This document shows positions 52,486 to 63,200 of a stretch of 64,000 nt of DNA, piece by piece. A program made the translations under genes and the position numbers. The first letter of the stretch is position 1; each line of letters begins with the position of its first letter. The notes under the pieces are model-generated. The model saw only the letters and a list, made by a program, of their open reading frames with translations, did not search any database and was not told the origin of the DNA. Source of the DNA: Paenibacillus luteus (GTDB lineage: Bacteria > Bacillota > Bacilli > Paenibacillales > Paenibacillaceae); the NCBI RefSeq assembly GCF_006542765.1, contig NZ_SKCD01000012.1, positions 78,107 to 142,106 of the forward strand, in the 5' to 3' direction.

Positions 52486-53799
52486 TTAAACGCTGAAAAT
52501 AACTTCGGACAAGATAAGGCTGATCCGTTCTTGGCGGCCCGATTCAAGTTTGATCGGGTTGTTTTGCAATGCATACTGCTCAAGCGAAGCAAGCGTAGCT
52601 TTGCCGGAAACGATTTCTGCGCCGATGCCTTCTTTGAAGCTGCGGTAACGGTTTTCCACGATGTTGTCGAGAATTTTCTCTTCCGTCAATTTCGCAGCTG
52701 CTTTCAGGCCCCAAGCGAAGCTGTCCATACCAGCAATGTGGCCCAGGAACAGATCTTCCGCTTCGAATGATCCACGACGAACCTTCGCATCGAAGTTGAT
52801 TCCGCCGCGGCCGATACCGCCAGCTTTCAATACTTCAAACATCGTTAGTGTAGTGGAGTAAAGGTCAACCGGGAATTCATCTGTATCCCAGCCTAGCAAC
52901 AAGTCGCCTTGGTTCGCATCAAGCGAGCCCAACACGCCGTTAATTGCAGCCGTACGGATTTCGTGCTCAAACGTATGGCCTGCAAGCGTAGCATGGTTAG
53001 CTTCAAGGTTTAGCTTGAAGTGATCTTTCAAGCCGTATTTTTGCAAGAATGAGATCGTTGTCGCTGCATCAAAGTCATATTGGTGCTTCGTTGGCTCTTT
53101 CGGTTTTGGCTCAATTAGGAATTGCGCATCGAAGCCGATTTCCTTCGCGTAAGCGATCGCCATGTGGTACAAGCGAGCAAGGTTATCGAGCTCGAAGCCC
53201 ATGTCTGTGTTCAGAAGCGTATCGTAGCCCTCACGGCCGCCCCAGAATACATAGTTTTCTGCGCCAAGCTCTTTACCAACTTCAAGGCCTTTTTTCACTT
53301 GTGCGCCTGCATATGCATAAACATCAGCATTTACCGAAGTTCCTGCACCGTGTACGAAGCGCGGGTTCGAGAACATGTTAACCGTGTTCCAAAGCAGCTT
53401 TTTGCCAGAGGATTTCATGTTGTCTTTCAATAGAGCAACGATAACATCCAGGTTTTTGTTCGTTTCTTGCAGCGTTTCGCCTTCTGGCGCGATATCTACA
53501 TCGTGGAACGCGAAGTAAGGAACATTCAATTTATTCAAAAATTCAAAGTTGGCTTCAACGCGCGCCTTCGCACGGTCAAGTCCATTATATTGATCCCAGC
53601 CGCGAACCATGGTAGGTGCGCCGAACGGGTCTGTACCGTTAGCGTTAAATGTATGCCAGTAAGCAACCGCGAAGCGAAGGTGCTCTTCCATCGTTTTGCC
53701 CATTATTACTTGAGTTGGATCGTAGTGTTTGAATGCAAGCGGATTGTCCGAGCCCTTACCTTCAAATTGGATCGCGTTAATGTTTTTGAAATAGCTCAT
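52486..53799 (-). CDS. xylA: Xylose isomerase
   Basis: Converts D-xylose to D-xylulose. The 437-residue class II-type protein has catalytic [10 protein letters not shown] (His and Asp), [12 protein letters not shown], the metal-binding [17 protein letters not shown] and [11 protein letters not shown] motifs, and [13 protein letters not shown] at 53799 follows AAGGAGG by ten bases; the longer frame is not supported. The operon xylA-xylB lies downstream of a canonical xyl operator, so repression by the XylR encoded about 1.5 kb away is expected. Confidence 0.96.
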   Translation of the reverse strand: MSYFKNINAIQFEGKGSDNPLAFKHYDPTQVIMGKTMEEHLRFAVAYWHTFNANGTDPFGAPTMVRGWDQYNGLDRAKARVEANFEFLNKLNVPYFAFHDVDIAPEGETLQETNKNLDVIVALLKDNMKSSGKKLLWNTVNMFSNPRFVHGAGTSVNADVYAYAGAQVKKGLEVGKELGAENYVFWGGREGYDTLLNTDMGFELDNLARLYHMAIAYAKEIGFDAQFLIEPKPKEPTKHQYDFDAATTISFLQKYGLKDHFKLNLEANHATLAGHTFEHEIRTAAINGVLGSLDANQGDLLLGWDTDEFPVDLYSTTLTMFEVLKAGGIGRGGINFDAKVRRGSFEAEDLFLGHIAGMDSFAWGLKAAAKLTEEKILDNIVENRYRSFKEGIGAEIVSGKATLASLEQYALQNNPIKLESGRQERISLILSEVIFSV

Positions 53800-53869
53800 A
53801 AAAACAAAATCCTCCTTCACGGAATTCAATATTTTTGTTAGTGCTTACATTTAGAATAACACGGTATAA

Positions 53870-53896
53870 CTTAGTTTGTCTATTAAACAAACTAAG
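53870..53896. promoter_or_regulatory. XylR operator of xylAB
   Basis: CTTAGTTTGT (53870-53879) and its complement ACAAACTAAG (53887-53896) with a seven-base spacer. The half-site TTAGTTTGT is the one known for XylR in bacilli. It lies about 70 bases upstream of xylA; on the minus strand TAGACA and TATTCT are spaced 18 bases in the same area, so XylR would block transcription initiation. Confidence 0.9.
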
Positions 53897-53996
53897 ATTG
53901 TGGCATGTTAAGGAACAATGCGCATTACGAAGTATGGTATACCCCTTTTTTCACTGCAATACGCTTGTTCCCGTGGGCAAGTTGTGGGCAAATCAG

Positions 53997-54362
53997 TTAG
54001 TTCATTTCCGATATTGATTCTCTGATGCTCTTAGAAAGGCTTTTAACAACCAAATCGTAAGAGTGGTCAATCATAGAAAAGATATCATCTACTGGCAGGG
54101 AGCCATCGAGCATAATCGTATTCCAGTGCTTTTTGTTCATATGGTAGCCTGGACGAATGGCCTCATGCTGCTCTCTCAAATTTTCAGCAATCACCGGATC
54201 ACATTTGAGGTTTAAGCGATAATCATCTGTTTTGTCCTCAAAAATAAGCGCAAACATTTTACCGGCAATTTTAATCACCATGGCATCAGGACCAAAGGGA
54301 TACTCCTTCGTCGCTCCTTTCTTCTTCAAACAATAGTCGATGATCTTATTATTATTATTCAA
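53997..54362 (-). CDS. MmcQ/YjbR-family protein
   Basis: A 121-residue protein of the MmcQ/YjbR family (CyaY-like DNA-binding fold, function unsettled). Motifs: KKKGATKEYPFGPDAMVIK, MFALIFEDK, LNLKCDP, EAIRPGYHMNKKHWNTI. TTG at 54362 follows AAGGAG by ten bases. It lies alone between xylA and the lipoprotein gene and is probably unrelated to xylose use. Confidence 0.88.
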   Translation of the reverse strand: MNNNNKIIDYCLKKKGATKEYPFGPDAMVIKIAGKMFALIFEDKTDDYRLNLKCDPVIAENLREQHEAIRPGYHMNKKHWNTIMLDGSLPVDDIFSMIDHSYDLVVKSLSKSIRESISEMN

Positions 54363-54464
54363 GTCAGCACATCTCCTTCTCCGTTGACGACAAATTTCTT
54401 ATCGCATGTATCCTTTAGTTTAGTATATAGTAGTCGAATAGACGAAATATATGGGGGAATTTGT

Positions 54465-55106
54465 ATGAAAAAAACGTTTGTAATCGTTGCTAGTGCTATT
54501 TTGATTTTATCTGGATGCTCGGGTACAGATAAAGAAGCTGTAAATACTAACTCGCCTCAAGTGGAAGAGGGGCAACCGGCAACTGAAGTCGCAAAGGAAA
54601 ACGCTGATGATTCCAAAGGGACAGTTGAAGTTGACGAGGGACTGCTAACTACGACGCTCACTCTTCCCTCTTCTTTTTTCAATGAGGCAGAACCCGCTAC
54701 TGTGATTGAAAACGCAAAAAAACAAGGCGTGAAGGAAGTAACGAGTAACGAGGACGGCTCTTATACGTACACCATGACAAATAAAGTTTACAAAAAAATG
54801 CTTGGAGACATAGCAGCTACCGTCGAGGAAAGCATGACTAGCCTTAAAAGTGGGGAAGCCTTCGCTTCAATCAAGGACGTTGAATACGATAAAAACTTCT
54901 CGGAATTTACTCTTGTTGTAGATAAAGAAGCCTTTCAATCCAGCATGGATAGCTTCGCAGCTCTGGCAATCAGCATTTCTGCTATGATGTATCAGACGTT
55001 CAGCGGGGTGGAATCAGAAGCGCTCAAGGTCACTATTCACATGAAGGATCAAGCAACGAATGAAGTGTTTGATACGATCGTATATCCTGATACGCTTGAA
55101 CAATAA
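54465..55106 (+). CDS. Hypothetical lipoprotein
   Basis: A 213-residue exported lipoprotein with a lipobox (SGC in ILILSGCSG) and an acidic, Asn/Thr-rich linker. The remainder is a single domain (about 60-213) with a pattern of short beta strands (EVTSNEDGSYTYTMTNKVY; KNFSEFTLVVDKEAFQS; LKVTIHMKDQATNEVFDTIV). I recognise no family. ATG at 54465 is preceded by GGGGGAA. It has a strong terminator, and its frame is clearly coding. Its position before xylR is probably coincidental. Confidence 0.75.
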   Translation: MKKTFVIVASAILILSGCSGTDKEAVNTNSPQVEEGQPATEVAKENADDSKGTVEVDEGLLTTTLTLPSSFFNEAEPATVIENAKKQGVKEVTSNEDGSYTYTMTNKVYKKMLGDIAATVEESMTSLKSGEAFASIKDVEYDKNFSEFTLVVDKEAFQSSMDSFAALAISISAMMYQTFSGVESEALKVTIHMKDQATNEVFDTIVYPDTLEQ

Positions 55107-55114
55107 TAAATGTA

Positions 55115-55151
55115 AGCCGTATGGATATTTGATCCGTACGGCTCTTTTTTT
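55115..55151 (+). terminator. Terminator of the lipoprotein gene
   Basis: AGCCGTATGGAT pairs with ATCCGTACGGCT (one wobble) over a five-base loop, followed by C and seven T. Confidence 0.92.
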
Positions 55152-55165
55152 GCCGCCATACTTTA

Positions 55166-55193
55166 TTTAACCATTAAACAAACTTTGTTTTTG
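55166..55193. promoter_or_regulatory. Candidate XylR operator upstream of xylR
   Basis: TTAAACAAA and TTTGTGTTAA form an imperfect inverted repeat and contain AACAAACT, the half-site element of the xylA operator. It lies about 120 bases upstream of the xylR start and could mediate autoregulation. Confidence 0.5.
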
Positions 55194-55318
55194 TGTTAAA
55201 CTGGCTGTAGCCTTTTTCTGCTTGCATCGCACTCTTCCGTATGCGGTTCAAGTTAGCTGTATATTCGAAATTTCGTGATACAATAGTACCTATAGAGATT
55301 TGGACGGAGGCTTACTTC

Positions 55319-56485
55319 TTGAAATTAAAACCAACCGGAGACTTAGCGCTCATCAAAAAAATCAACACCGCTATCGTACTCGATGCGGTCGTTAAGCACG
55401 CTCCGCTCTCAAGAGCACAAATATCCGAGAAAACGGGTCTTAATAAAGCAACGGTTTCCAGCCTTGTTCAGGATCTGATCGACAGCCATCTCGTTATCGA
55501 GAACGGCCCCGGACAATCTAGTGGCGGTCGCAAGCCCGTCATGCTTCTCTTTAACGGAACCGCGGGTTATGCGGTGGGTATCGATCTGGGCGTTAATTAT
55601 ATTAGAGGACTGCTCGTTGACCTCGAAGGAAATGTTATTGCCGAGTACCAAAGCAGCTTGAAGCAGCAGCATGCCGAGCAAGCGCTCGCTCAGTTGACGG
55701 CATGCATTGAACAGCTCATTGAGCAGGCACCTGAAAGCCCTTACGGCGTGGTAGGTATTGGAGTCGGCGTTCCCGGCATTGTCGACGACAAAGGCACTAT
55801 TTTGTTCGCACCGAATTTAAAATGGCGGCAAGTCGCACTGCAAGAGCAGCTTGAAGCGACATTTAATATTCCGGTCACGATCGATAATGAAGCAAATGCG
55901 GGTGCACAAGGCGAGCAAAAATATGGAGCCGGACGAGGTATCCCCAACCAGATCTACGTCAGTGTAGGGATCGGAATTGGTACCGGCATTATTTTGAATA
56001 AAGAGCTGTACAAAGGGGCTTCCGGCTTCTCCGGAGAACTCGGCCATCTCTCGATTGAGTATGACGGCAAGCCTTGCAGCTGCGGCAACCGCGGATGCTG
56101 GGAGCTTTACGCCTCAGAAAATGCCCTTCTGGAGCGCGCAGAACAGCTCGGCTTTGAAAATCTGGAAGAGCTGCTGCTTGCGGCGGCACAAGGCGACGAG
56201 CGCGTCATCTCGCTTATTCGCTCCATTGGCGATTATTTGGGTGCCGGCATCGCTAACATCGTCAACGTATTTAACCCTAATGTGGTCATCATCGGCAACC
56301 GGATGAGCCGCGCGGCGGAATGGCTAAAGCCTGCCGTGCAGGCAGCCGTTGACCAGCGCACACTCCCTTATCACAGGGAGCATTTGCAAATTCTATTCGC
56401 AGAGCTTCAGGACCAATCTGCTGTTCGCGGGGCAGCCTATTATGCGATCAGCACCTTTTTCACCAAAATCAAAAGTGGACAATAG
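55319..56485 (+). CDS. xylR: Xylose-responsive ROK repressor
   Basis: A 388-residue ROK-family repressor that senses xylose. The N-terminal helix-turn-helix is SRAQISEKTGLNKATVSSLV; the ROK/ASKHA domain follows (GIDLGVNYIRGLLVDLEG; VGIGVGVPGIVD; IDNEANAGAQGE; zinc motif CSCGNRGCWE). TTG at 55319 follows GGAGG by eight bases; the in-frame extension upstream has no site. A -10-like TACAAT lies about 35 bases upstream of the start. It is close to xylAB but on the opposite strand and separated by two unrelated genes. Confidence 0.94.
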   Translation: MKLKPTGDLALIKKINTAIVLDAVVKHAPLSRAQISEKTGLNKATVSSLVQDLIDSHLVIENGPGQSSGGRKPVMLLFNGTAGYAVGIDLGVNYIRGLLVDLEGNVIAEYQSSLKQQHAEQALAQLTACIEQLIEQAPESPYGVVGIGVGVPGIVDDKGTILFAPNLKWRQVALQEQLEATFNIPVTIDNEANAGAQGEQKYGAGRGIPNQIYVSVGIGIGTGIILNKELYKGASGFSGELGHLSIEYDGKPCSCGNRGCWELYASENALLERAEQLGFENLEELLLAAAQGDERVISLIRSIGDYLGAGIANIVNVFNPNVVIIGNRMSRAAEWLKPAVQAAVDQRTLPYHREHLQILFAELQDQSAVRGAAYYAISTFFTKIKSGQ

Positions 56486-56511
56486 CTGAAAAAAGAAAGA
56501 AGAAGGCAGCA

Positions 56512-56546
56512 TGCAGAGGGGTTTATCCCTCTATGCTGCCTTTTTA
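56512..56546. terminator. Bidirectional terminator between xylR and HAD genes
   Basis: AGGCAGCAT pairs with ATGCTGCCT, with an inner AGAGG/CCTCT stem. Five T follow on the plus strand, and AT-rich sequence on the minus. Confidence 0.9.
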
Positions 56547-56564
56547 ATATACTGCTGTTAAGAT

Positions 56565-57227
56565 TTAAGTAGGGAATAGGAATGGAATTAGTTCGGCTAA
56601 ATCGTCAATTGCGCCATCAACCTCAGCAAGCTTATCAGAATCGCCGTTCCTCTTCCATACCGCCCTCATACCAACACTGCGACTGGCATGCACGTCATTA
56701 TCCGGATGGTCGCCTACAAATACCGCTTCATTAGCTTGTACACCCAGCTTTGACAGAGCACGAATAAATATAGCCGGATCAGGCTTCCTTAAGCCTTCCC
56801 ATTCCGAAATCAGCACCTCATCAAACAAATGGCTAATATTTAACGCTTTGAAATTATCATATTGAAACTGGCCGAAGCCGTTGGAAACTAGCGCCAGCTT
56901 TAGTCCTTTGCTTTTGAGCTGAACCAGCATATCCAGCATGTGGGGGTAGCCCACGCAATATTTTTGAAATCGGTGGAGGTAATCCTCCAGCAGTTGCTCC
57001 CACGTCCAGCCTTCTATTTCATACTCCGCAATTAGCTGTTGATAGACCTTATCCTTCCACACATAGCCATGGGCATCTAGCTCGATGAAGCGCCGTACAA
57101 ACTGCTCTTTCTCCATAGGCGCCCCTGCAAACAAACGGTCAAATTGGTTTCTGACAAATTCGGCCAGAGAAGTATCACGATCGAGCAGCGTGCCATCCAA
57201 ATCAAACAAGACTGCCTTTATGCTCAA
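56565..57227 (-). CDS. HAD-superfamily hydrolase
   Basis: A 220-residue phosphatase-type HAD protein. Motif I LFDLDGTLLDRD (nucleophile Asp), motif II LVSNGFGQ, motif III Lys in LRKPDPAIF, motif IV VGDHPDNDV. The cap is the helical subclass I type between residues 20 and 95. The substrate may be a phosphosugar or a nucleotide; not assignable. TTG at 57227 with GGATGG upstream is the only start. Convergent with xylR and 39 bases from the stop of the giant surface protein gene. Confidence 0.9.
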   Translation of the reverse strand: MSIKAVLFDLDGTLLDRDTSLAEFVRNQFDRLFAGAPMEKEQFVRRFIELDAHGYVWKDKVYQQLIAEYEIEGWTWEQLLEDYLHRFQKYCVGYPHMLDMLVQLKSKGLKLALVSNGFGQFQYDNFKALNISHLFDEVLISEWEGLRKPDPAIFIRALSKLGVQANEAVFVGDHPDNDVHASRSVGMRAVWKRNGDSDKLAEVDGAIDDLAELIPFLFPT

Positions 57228-57266
57228 AACCTTCCATCCCTTTCCTTTTTATTTTGAGCATAACGG

Positions 57267-60200
57267 TTATTGAACCCGGTGTACACCTACAACCTCCAGC
57301 GTTTGGCCATCAATAGTTACATTGACCTTAGTCGTTACGATCATCCCGTTGTTGTAATAGGCTGTGAAAATAAACTCGACTGGGCCTTTTGCAAGCTTCG
57401 CAAACGAAAGGTCCCATATCTCACCTAACCATTTGTTTTGCGCGCCGTTTGATGCTGCCAAGCTCGTCTTGAAAGCTCCCATCTGCACCTCAACGCGTTC
57501 CGCCTTCGTATCGGTTCCCGTTAGTGTCGTTTCCGCCTCCAGGACAAACTTCTCTCCTGCCCAAAATACAGCATGCCCACGCGGCGTATCTTCACGGCCA
57601 GAGGCTTTCAAATTGTACGTCTTCCGATGTTGATCCCACAGCTCGGTATGCCTAACATATCCGATTAGCTTAAGCGGCAATACCTGAACGGATTTGGTGA
57701 CCGTTACCGGATCAGCCAACCCATCGCTCACCGTCATCTTCATACTCCACAAGCCCACTGTTGCCAACTTAAGAGAAGGTCCCTTTGCTGGATAAGCCGG
57801 ACCGTTTAACGTATAAGCAAAGGTGCTTTTCGCACCCATCGGGCTGGTCAGCTCATACTCCACAGACAACGTGTCGCCATCAGGATCTGACGCTTGGGAA
57901 ACGAATACCGTCATATCCCCTTCATATACCGGCTTAGGCGTCCAATCAAAATCAGCTGTCGGCGGCCGGTTCGTTGAAAAATAGATGTATTCATAATGTC
58001 CTTCGTTCCCGGCAACATCGTAATCAAGCACGGTTACGCGGTACTCTTGCCCTGGAATTAATCCGCTTAACTTGTAAGTTCGTTGATGGAGCGGCAGCGG
58101 AATGCTATACTCCGTCGTTCCATCCCCATTTAAGTCAATATTCGAAACGCTGCCGTTCGCGTTCACCTTTTGCAGATAAAAGTGGCGAGTCGCATGTCCA
58201 GATGAAGGTGCTGCATCGCTAAAAGCATTGAATTTGACGGTGACCGCAGTTGGTTCTACCTCCAGCACTTCATTAACATCTGCCGGCTTCACTGTGTCAA
58301 CAAAGAAGAATCCATTGCTAGAGTACGGCCCCCATATATAGCTGTCGTTGGCTCTGGCCTTCCAGTAATGAAGCCCTTCCGCAAGCGATGCAGGTACATA
58401 ACTGGTTACTGCTGTAGACGATTCCGTATCTGCAACTTTTACACCGTTTGATGCGCGGAATACTTCATAATCGATAGCAGTAATCGGGTGATTTTCCGGA
58501 TCAATCGTAAATACGCGCAGCTGCGGCCGATTGGAGCTCGTATATATGGGATGATCAGCATCCACACCGTTAAAAGACAGCAAGTACGTTTGCGGAGGTA
58601 GGTTCAATACAAAGTATCTACTATTGCTTAGATCCGACCATATGCCCTTGGAGTACACCTGTCCTTGCACTTTCACGACTCGCCCTTGCTGAATCGTATC
58701 CTCCAAAATAGGATAGGTCAGGGCATTCCCCTCATGCTCGAGCGACAAGATTGTTTCGTTGGTATCGACGTAAGTCAAAGTCAGTCGGTAGCGCTCCTGG
58801 GGATCGTTTTGGGCATCATAATAGGTCCAGCGAACAGTCGGCTCTTTCATATAGGTCGTAGGGGCGGCCGCGGTAGTACCCCCCGGTACTATAATCGTCA
58901 TAACGGGCTTGGTCTGATTGATTGTTGGGAGCGATGGCTTATACACAATCGTTTGACCCCAGTAGGACCATGCGCCATGAATATCTCTTACCTGCTCCTG
59001 CACAATCAGCTCCACGCCAGGCCGGTTGTAATATTGACGCTTGCCTGCGGTCCAAACCGATTCATCAGCCCATCTTGTTCGGAAAAGCTTGTCCGATAAT
59101 AAATGAGCAATATCCGGATCATAGGACGTGTCGTAAGTCTCGTAATCCAGTGCTTCTCCTTCAGCATATACAAGACCCGTAAATCTGACATCAGGCTGCG
59201 CGATTGGTCTGCGGTGCACATAGATTAACTTCTTCACTGGCTCGGACCATTTACGGTATCCGGTTAATCCGGGATGATCTTGTGCTCGAAAGGTGATTTC
59301 GTACACACCTGGCTTTTCCAGCGCATTGATGGTTGAGCTGTACGTTTTTCCGTTATGGACGCTGTAGCCTTCAGGATTTTCAAAGAAATTCGGATTATGG
59401 CTGTAGCTCCACTCCTCGGCTCCTACGGGATCTTTCTCGATATCATTAAATAGTTTCTCGTAGCTGATCGGATCATTGACGAGAACAGCATCATAAGTTT
59501 CTTGCGTATAGCTGTCTCCATAATTCGTTTTCTTCACATTCGAGAATACCGCGTTCGGCTGTCCTAAAGACATGATGCCTGCGTACCCTTTGGTATAGGT
59601 TCCGTCTGCGACTTCAAGTACCTTAGCATAATTGACGTATACCCGTTGGAGGCCGTTCACCGACTCTACCTTTATCGGATACGTATTAAAGGCAGTGCGA
59701 TTCATTGGCGTGGATTGCAGCAGCGTCTTAGCCCCGTTCACTATACGGTACATAGATAATGTGCTTTTACTCCATTCCATCGTATACATATTTTTTTTAT
59801 TTTGAATTTGAAAGCCTGCTCCAATGATCTTGTCATTATTAATATCATTTACACTAACGTTGAACTCTAACGCATAGTTTTTCATGCTGCTGCCCGCGTC
59901 GTATAGTAGGCCGCCCCAATCGTCATTAATAATCTCAACGGTATTGGCATCAATTTCCTTTAGCGAGCCAGCCGACCCACTGGCAGAAGTAAATGGCATC
60001 ACAAATTGCTCAAAAAATACGTATATCGAGCCATCTGGCAAAATAGGTGTTGATTGAGCAACACCACTCGTCCAAGCCCCTGCATTAAAAACCGTTTGCG
60101 GCGTCTGTGCTAGATTAACCGCATGATTCACACTGTAAAGCGATGCCCTAATATCTTTAGGCGCATTACCGTCCGTCCAAGACGTTAATCCGATTTGCAT

Positions 60201-63200
60201 TAACGTAGGATACACAATATCGCCAGCTGCGGTAATAAACATTTTACTTGTATTCGCTGGCGGTAGATTGTAATTATATCTCGTTACTAAATTGCTGTGT
60301 TTATCAAACAGGTAGTTGTATGCTGCAATTCGGTTGTGCACATAGACATTCGTGTTTTCGAAAATAAGCGGGTTCGGATACATCGCCACATCAGTCCAGC
60401 TATGCGATCCAAACGCATCAACATTTGCTAGTGGATATGTACTATAACCATTAAGCACCTCATTGTTAGTAGCAAAAGTATATAAGTATGGATTCGCTCG
60501 CTTTCCATCATAATCCACAGATACGGAATGGACGTAAACTCTAGTATTGTCATCCGAAACGACGGCTGCTGAAAGCCCCGCTGATCCTCCAATTCTGTAG
60601 CTTTTCTTCAGCCCTGCAGCGTTGATTTTTGTCAAATACCCGTCATAGGAAGATAACCTGTATGCATTTCGATCCTGATAATGATAAGTAAAATAGGTGC
60701 TTCCGTCTGTCGCTAAAGTCATTTGGATCTCTGAATAATATCCCGCATACTTCCGCTCTCCCGGCGCTTCCCACACCAGATATTTGCCTTTGAGTGAGTA
60801 TTTATAGAACCGCTGCTCCACGTCATACTGCGTCCACGTGTCAATGACATTGTAAGCTTCCCTATAACCCATATACATGAATTCACCGTCTGGTGAGATT
60901 TCCAAGAAGTTCAATCCGGCGCCTAATGCGTCTTGGGAATCAGCGCTGCGCCTGAAACTATATTGATCCTTTAAATTCCCTTTATGGTCCGTAGCAATGA
61001 TTTTAACTTGATGAATATCAGCTGCGTAATCACTCCGATCATAGAAATAAAAGGTTTCGTCGGGGCCTATATTTTTGAATATTATTTTTTGATTATTGGA
61101 GTTAACTTCAAAGGTTCGTTTAACCGTGCCATCTAAAGAATCCAATTCACTAAACACATAGGGCTGACCGGCTTTTGAATCATTTACATAATAGGAATAG
61201 ACTCGGTTGCCTGCAAAAACTTGCGGAATTAGCGTTCCAACGGATAATTTCCAAACGGGCTTGCCAACGATATCCGAAGCTAACTGAAACTTTGTCCGCG
61301 AGTTCGCGCCATTGCCTAAGTTGGGGTAACCGACAGCAAAGCTCGCAAAAACCGCATTTTTAGTGGATATGCTGCTTGGATCTGCTTTCCAGCCGAGCTT
61401 ATCTCCTGCTCCTCCTACAAAAGGTTTCTTCAATGTCCATGAACGGAAGATCGATTCCGGCGTATAGGTGGTGACAGGCGGGCCGTCATGTTCCCCCTGC
61501 CCCGGCTGCTGCGTGATGCCAAACACATTAAAGTTTACCGATGGCGCGTAATTTAATATGTCTGTCGAGGCTATTTCCGACTGTCCTTTCATTCCATAGT
61601 CCTCCGTTACTGTGGCGCGATACTGCCTTTTGCCGACTTTGTTATACGTAAGGGCATGCGTTGTTTTGTAAGCACCGTTGTACAGTGTTGTCCAAGCCTC
61701 TTCTTCAAAATTGCCATCATTATCTTGATCATAACGTTCTTCTACATGCAGGTGTTTCAATATGTCGCCGTCGGGACTTTCGGCATCAAGGAAGAGCATA
61801 AATCCATTTCCCCGATAAGTCTCTGTCGGTGCAACCACCGTTACGGTTGGCGGAGCATCCGGAACAACCTCCATAATCATGGCGTCCCACTCGCTGACTC
61901 TGCCTGTAGTGTCGTATACCTTGCCTTCAATCGTGTATTCGCCTAACTCGCTCGGAGTAGTCGTAAACCAATGATTAACATAGGTGGTGCTGCCAATTTT
62001 TTTATATCTCATTTCCGATTTGCTAAAATTAATCTTTTCTCCACGATCCTCTAAAGGCGTATAGGAGTTAAGTAGGTTATATGGCCGCTCTAATGGTCTG
62101 CCTTGAATGACTCGGGATATCCCAGATACGATAGCAACTGGCTTTGGATCGATCACTTGGAGTGTGGCTGTAGCTTTTTGGGCTCCGCCAAATTCATCCG
62201 TTACCGTAATTTCAGCAATGTAATTGCCTGCGGAAAAATACTTCACATCATTAAATTCGTAATCCGTTGTGTTCGGAAGCACGGCTTTTAAATTATCCGA
62301 GAACTTCCAGGTGTAGCCGTTTAATCCTTTGGACCGATTAAATAGAGATGAAGCTTCCCCAGCTATGATTCTCGGAGGAACGAATGCGATATTAGCCACC
62401 AGCTCTGGTCTTGGCGTTGGTGTAGGTTCCGGTGTTGGAGTCGGACTGGCGCTAGGGTTGGGTGTCGCTTTTGTGGCTACGTTTATCGTCAACTGTGCCC
62501 AATCGGACACTTTCTTAGCACTATTTGTAACACGGAGCTCAACAAGATATTCGCCTTCATTCGTAAAGTCCTTGGCCGTCGGTTTTTTTTGGATCGTCGT
62601 TCCTGTGGGTGTCTTGTATTTCCATTCTTGAAGGGTAATGGCTTCCTTGCCGGGAGAGTAGGAGAGTTTGTCATCAAGCTGCGGCTCAGCAGCCGGCTTA
62701 ATGGTGATTTCGGGTTTCGTTCGATGATCTCCCTCGAGATGAGAGATGATTGCTATTGGGGTGGTAGGTTCGTTTTTCTTGCTAAAAACAATTTGAAATG
62801 GCTTTGTATTGTTGTTTTCATTTGATTCTGCGACAGCCTCTCCAAAATCGGTCTTGGCTGAGTAGTTAACGATACCCGCTGTGGTCGATGTTACTTTAAC
62901 CGATACGGTTTTTATCTGCCCTGGCGGGATGTTTGATATGATTTCCGACTTTATGTTCGTCCCGACAATCCCTACGGTGAAAGGGCCTGTACTCTCTTGC
63001 CCTTCATTTTTTGAAGTAATATTTACAGTGACGCTATCCCCTACCCATGAAGCTGCAGCGGCGGTGGCTGGATCGGTTTTGATGTCTGTGATGAGGAGGT
63101 CTGGTTGTTTCTTCACTTCTAGTGGATCTAAAGGAGGTATGTAGAACATTTCATACCAGTATGAACCGTCAGGTTGCCATATGTTCCACATTTGAATTAC

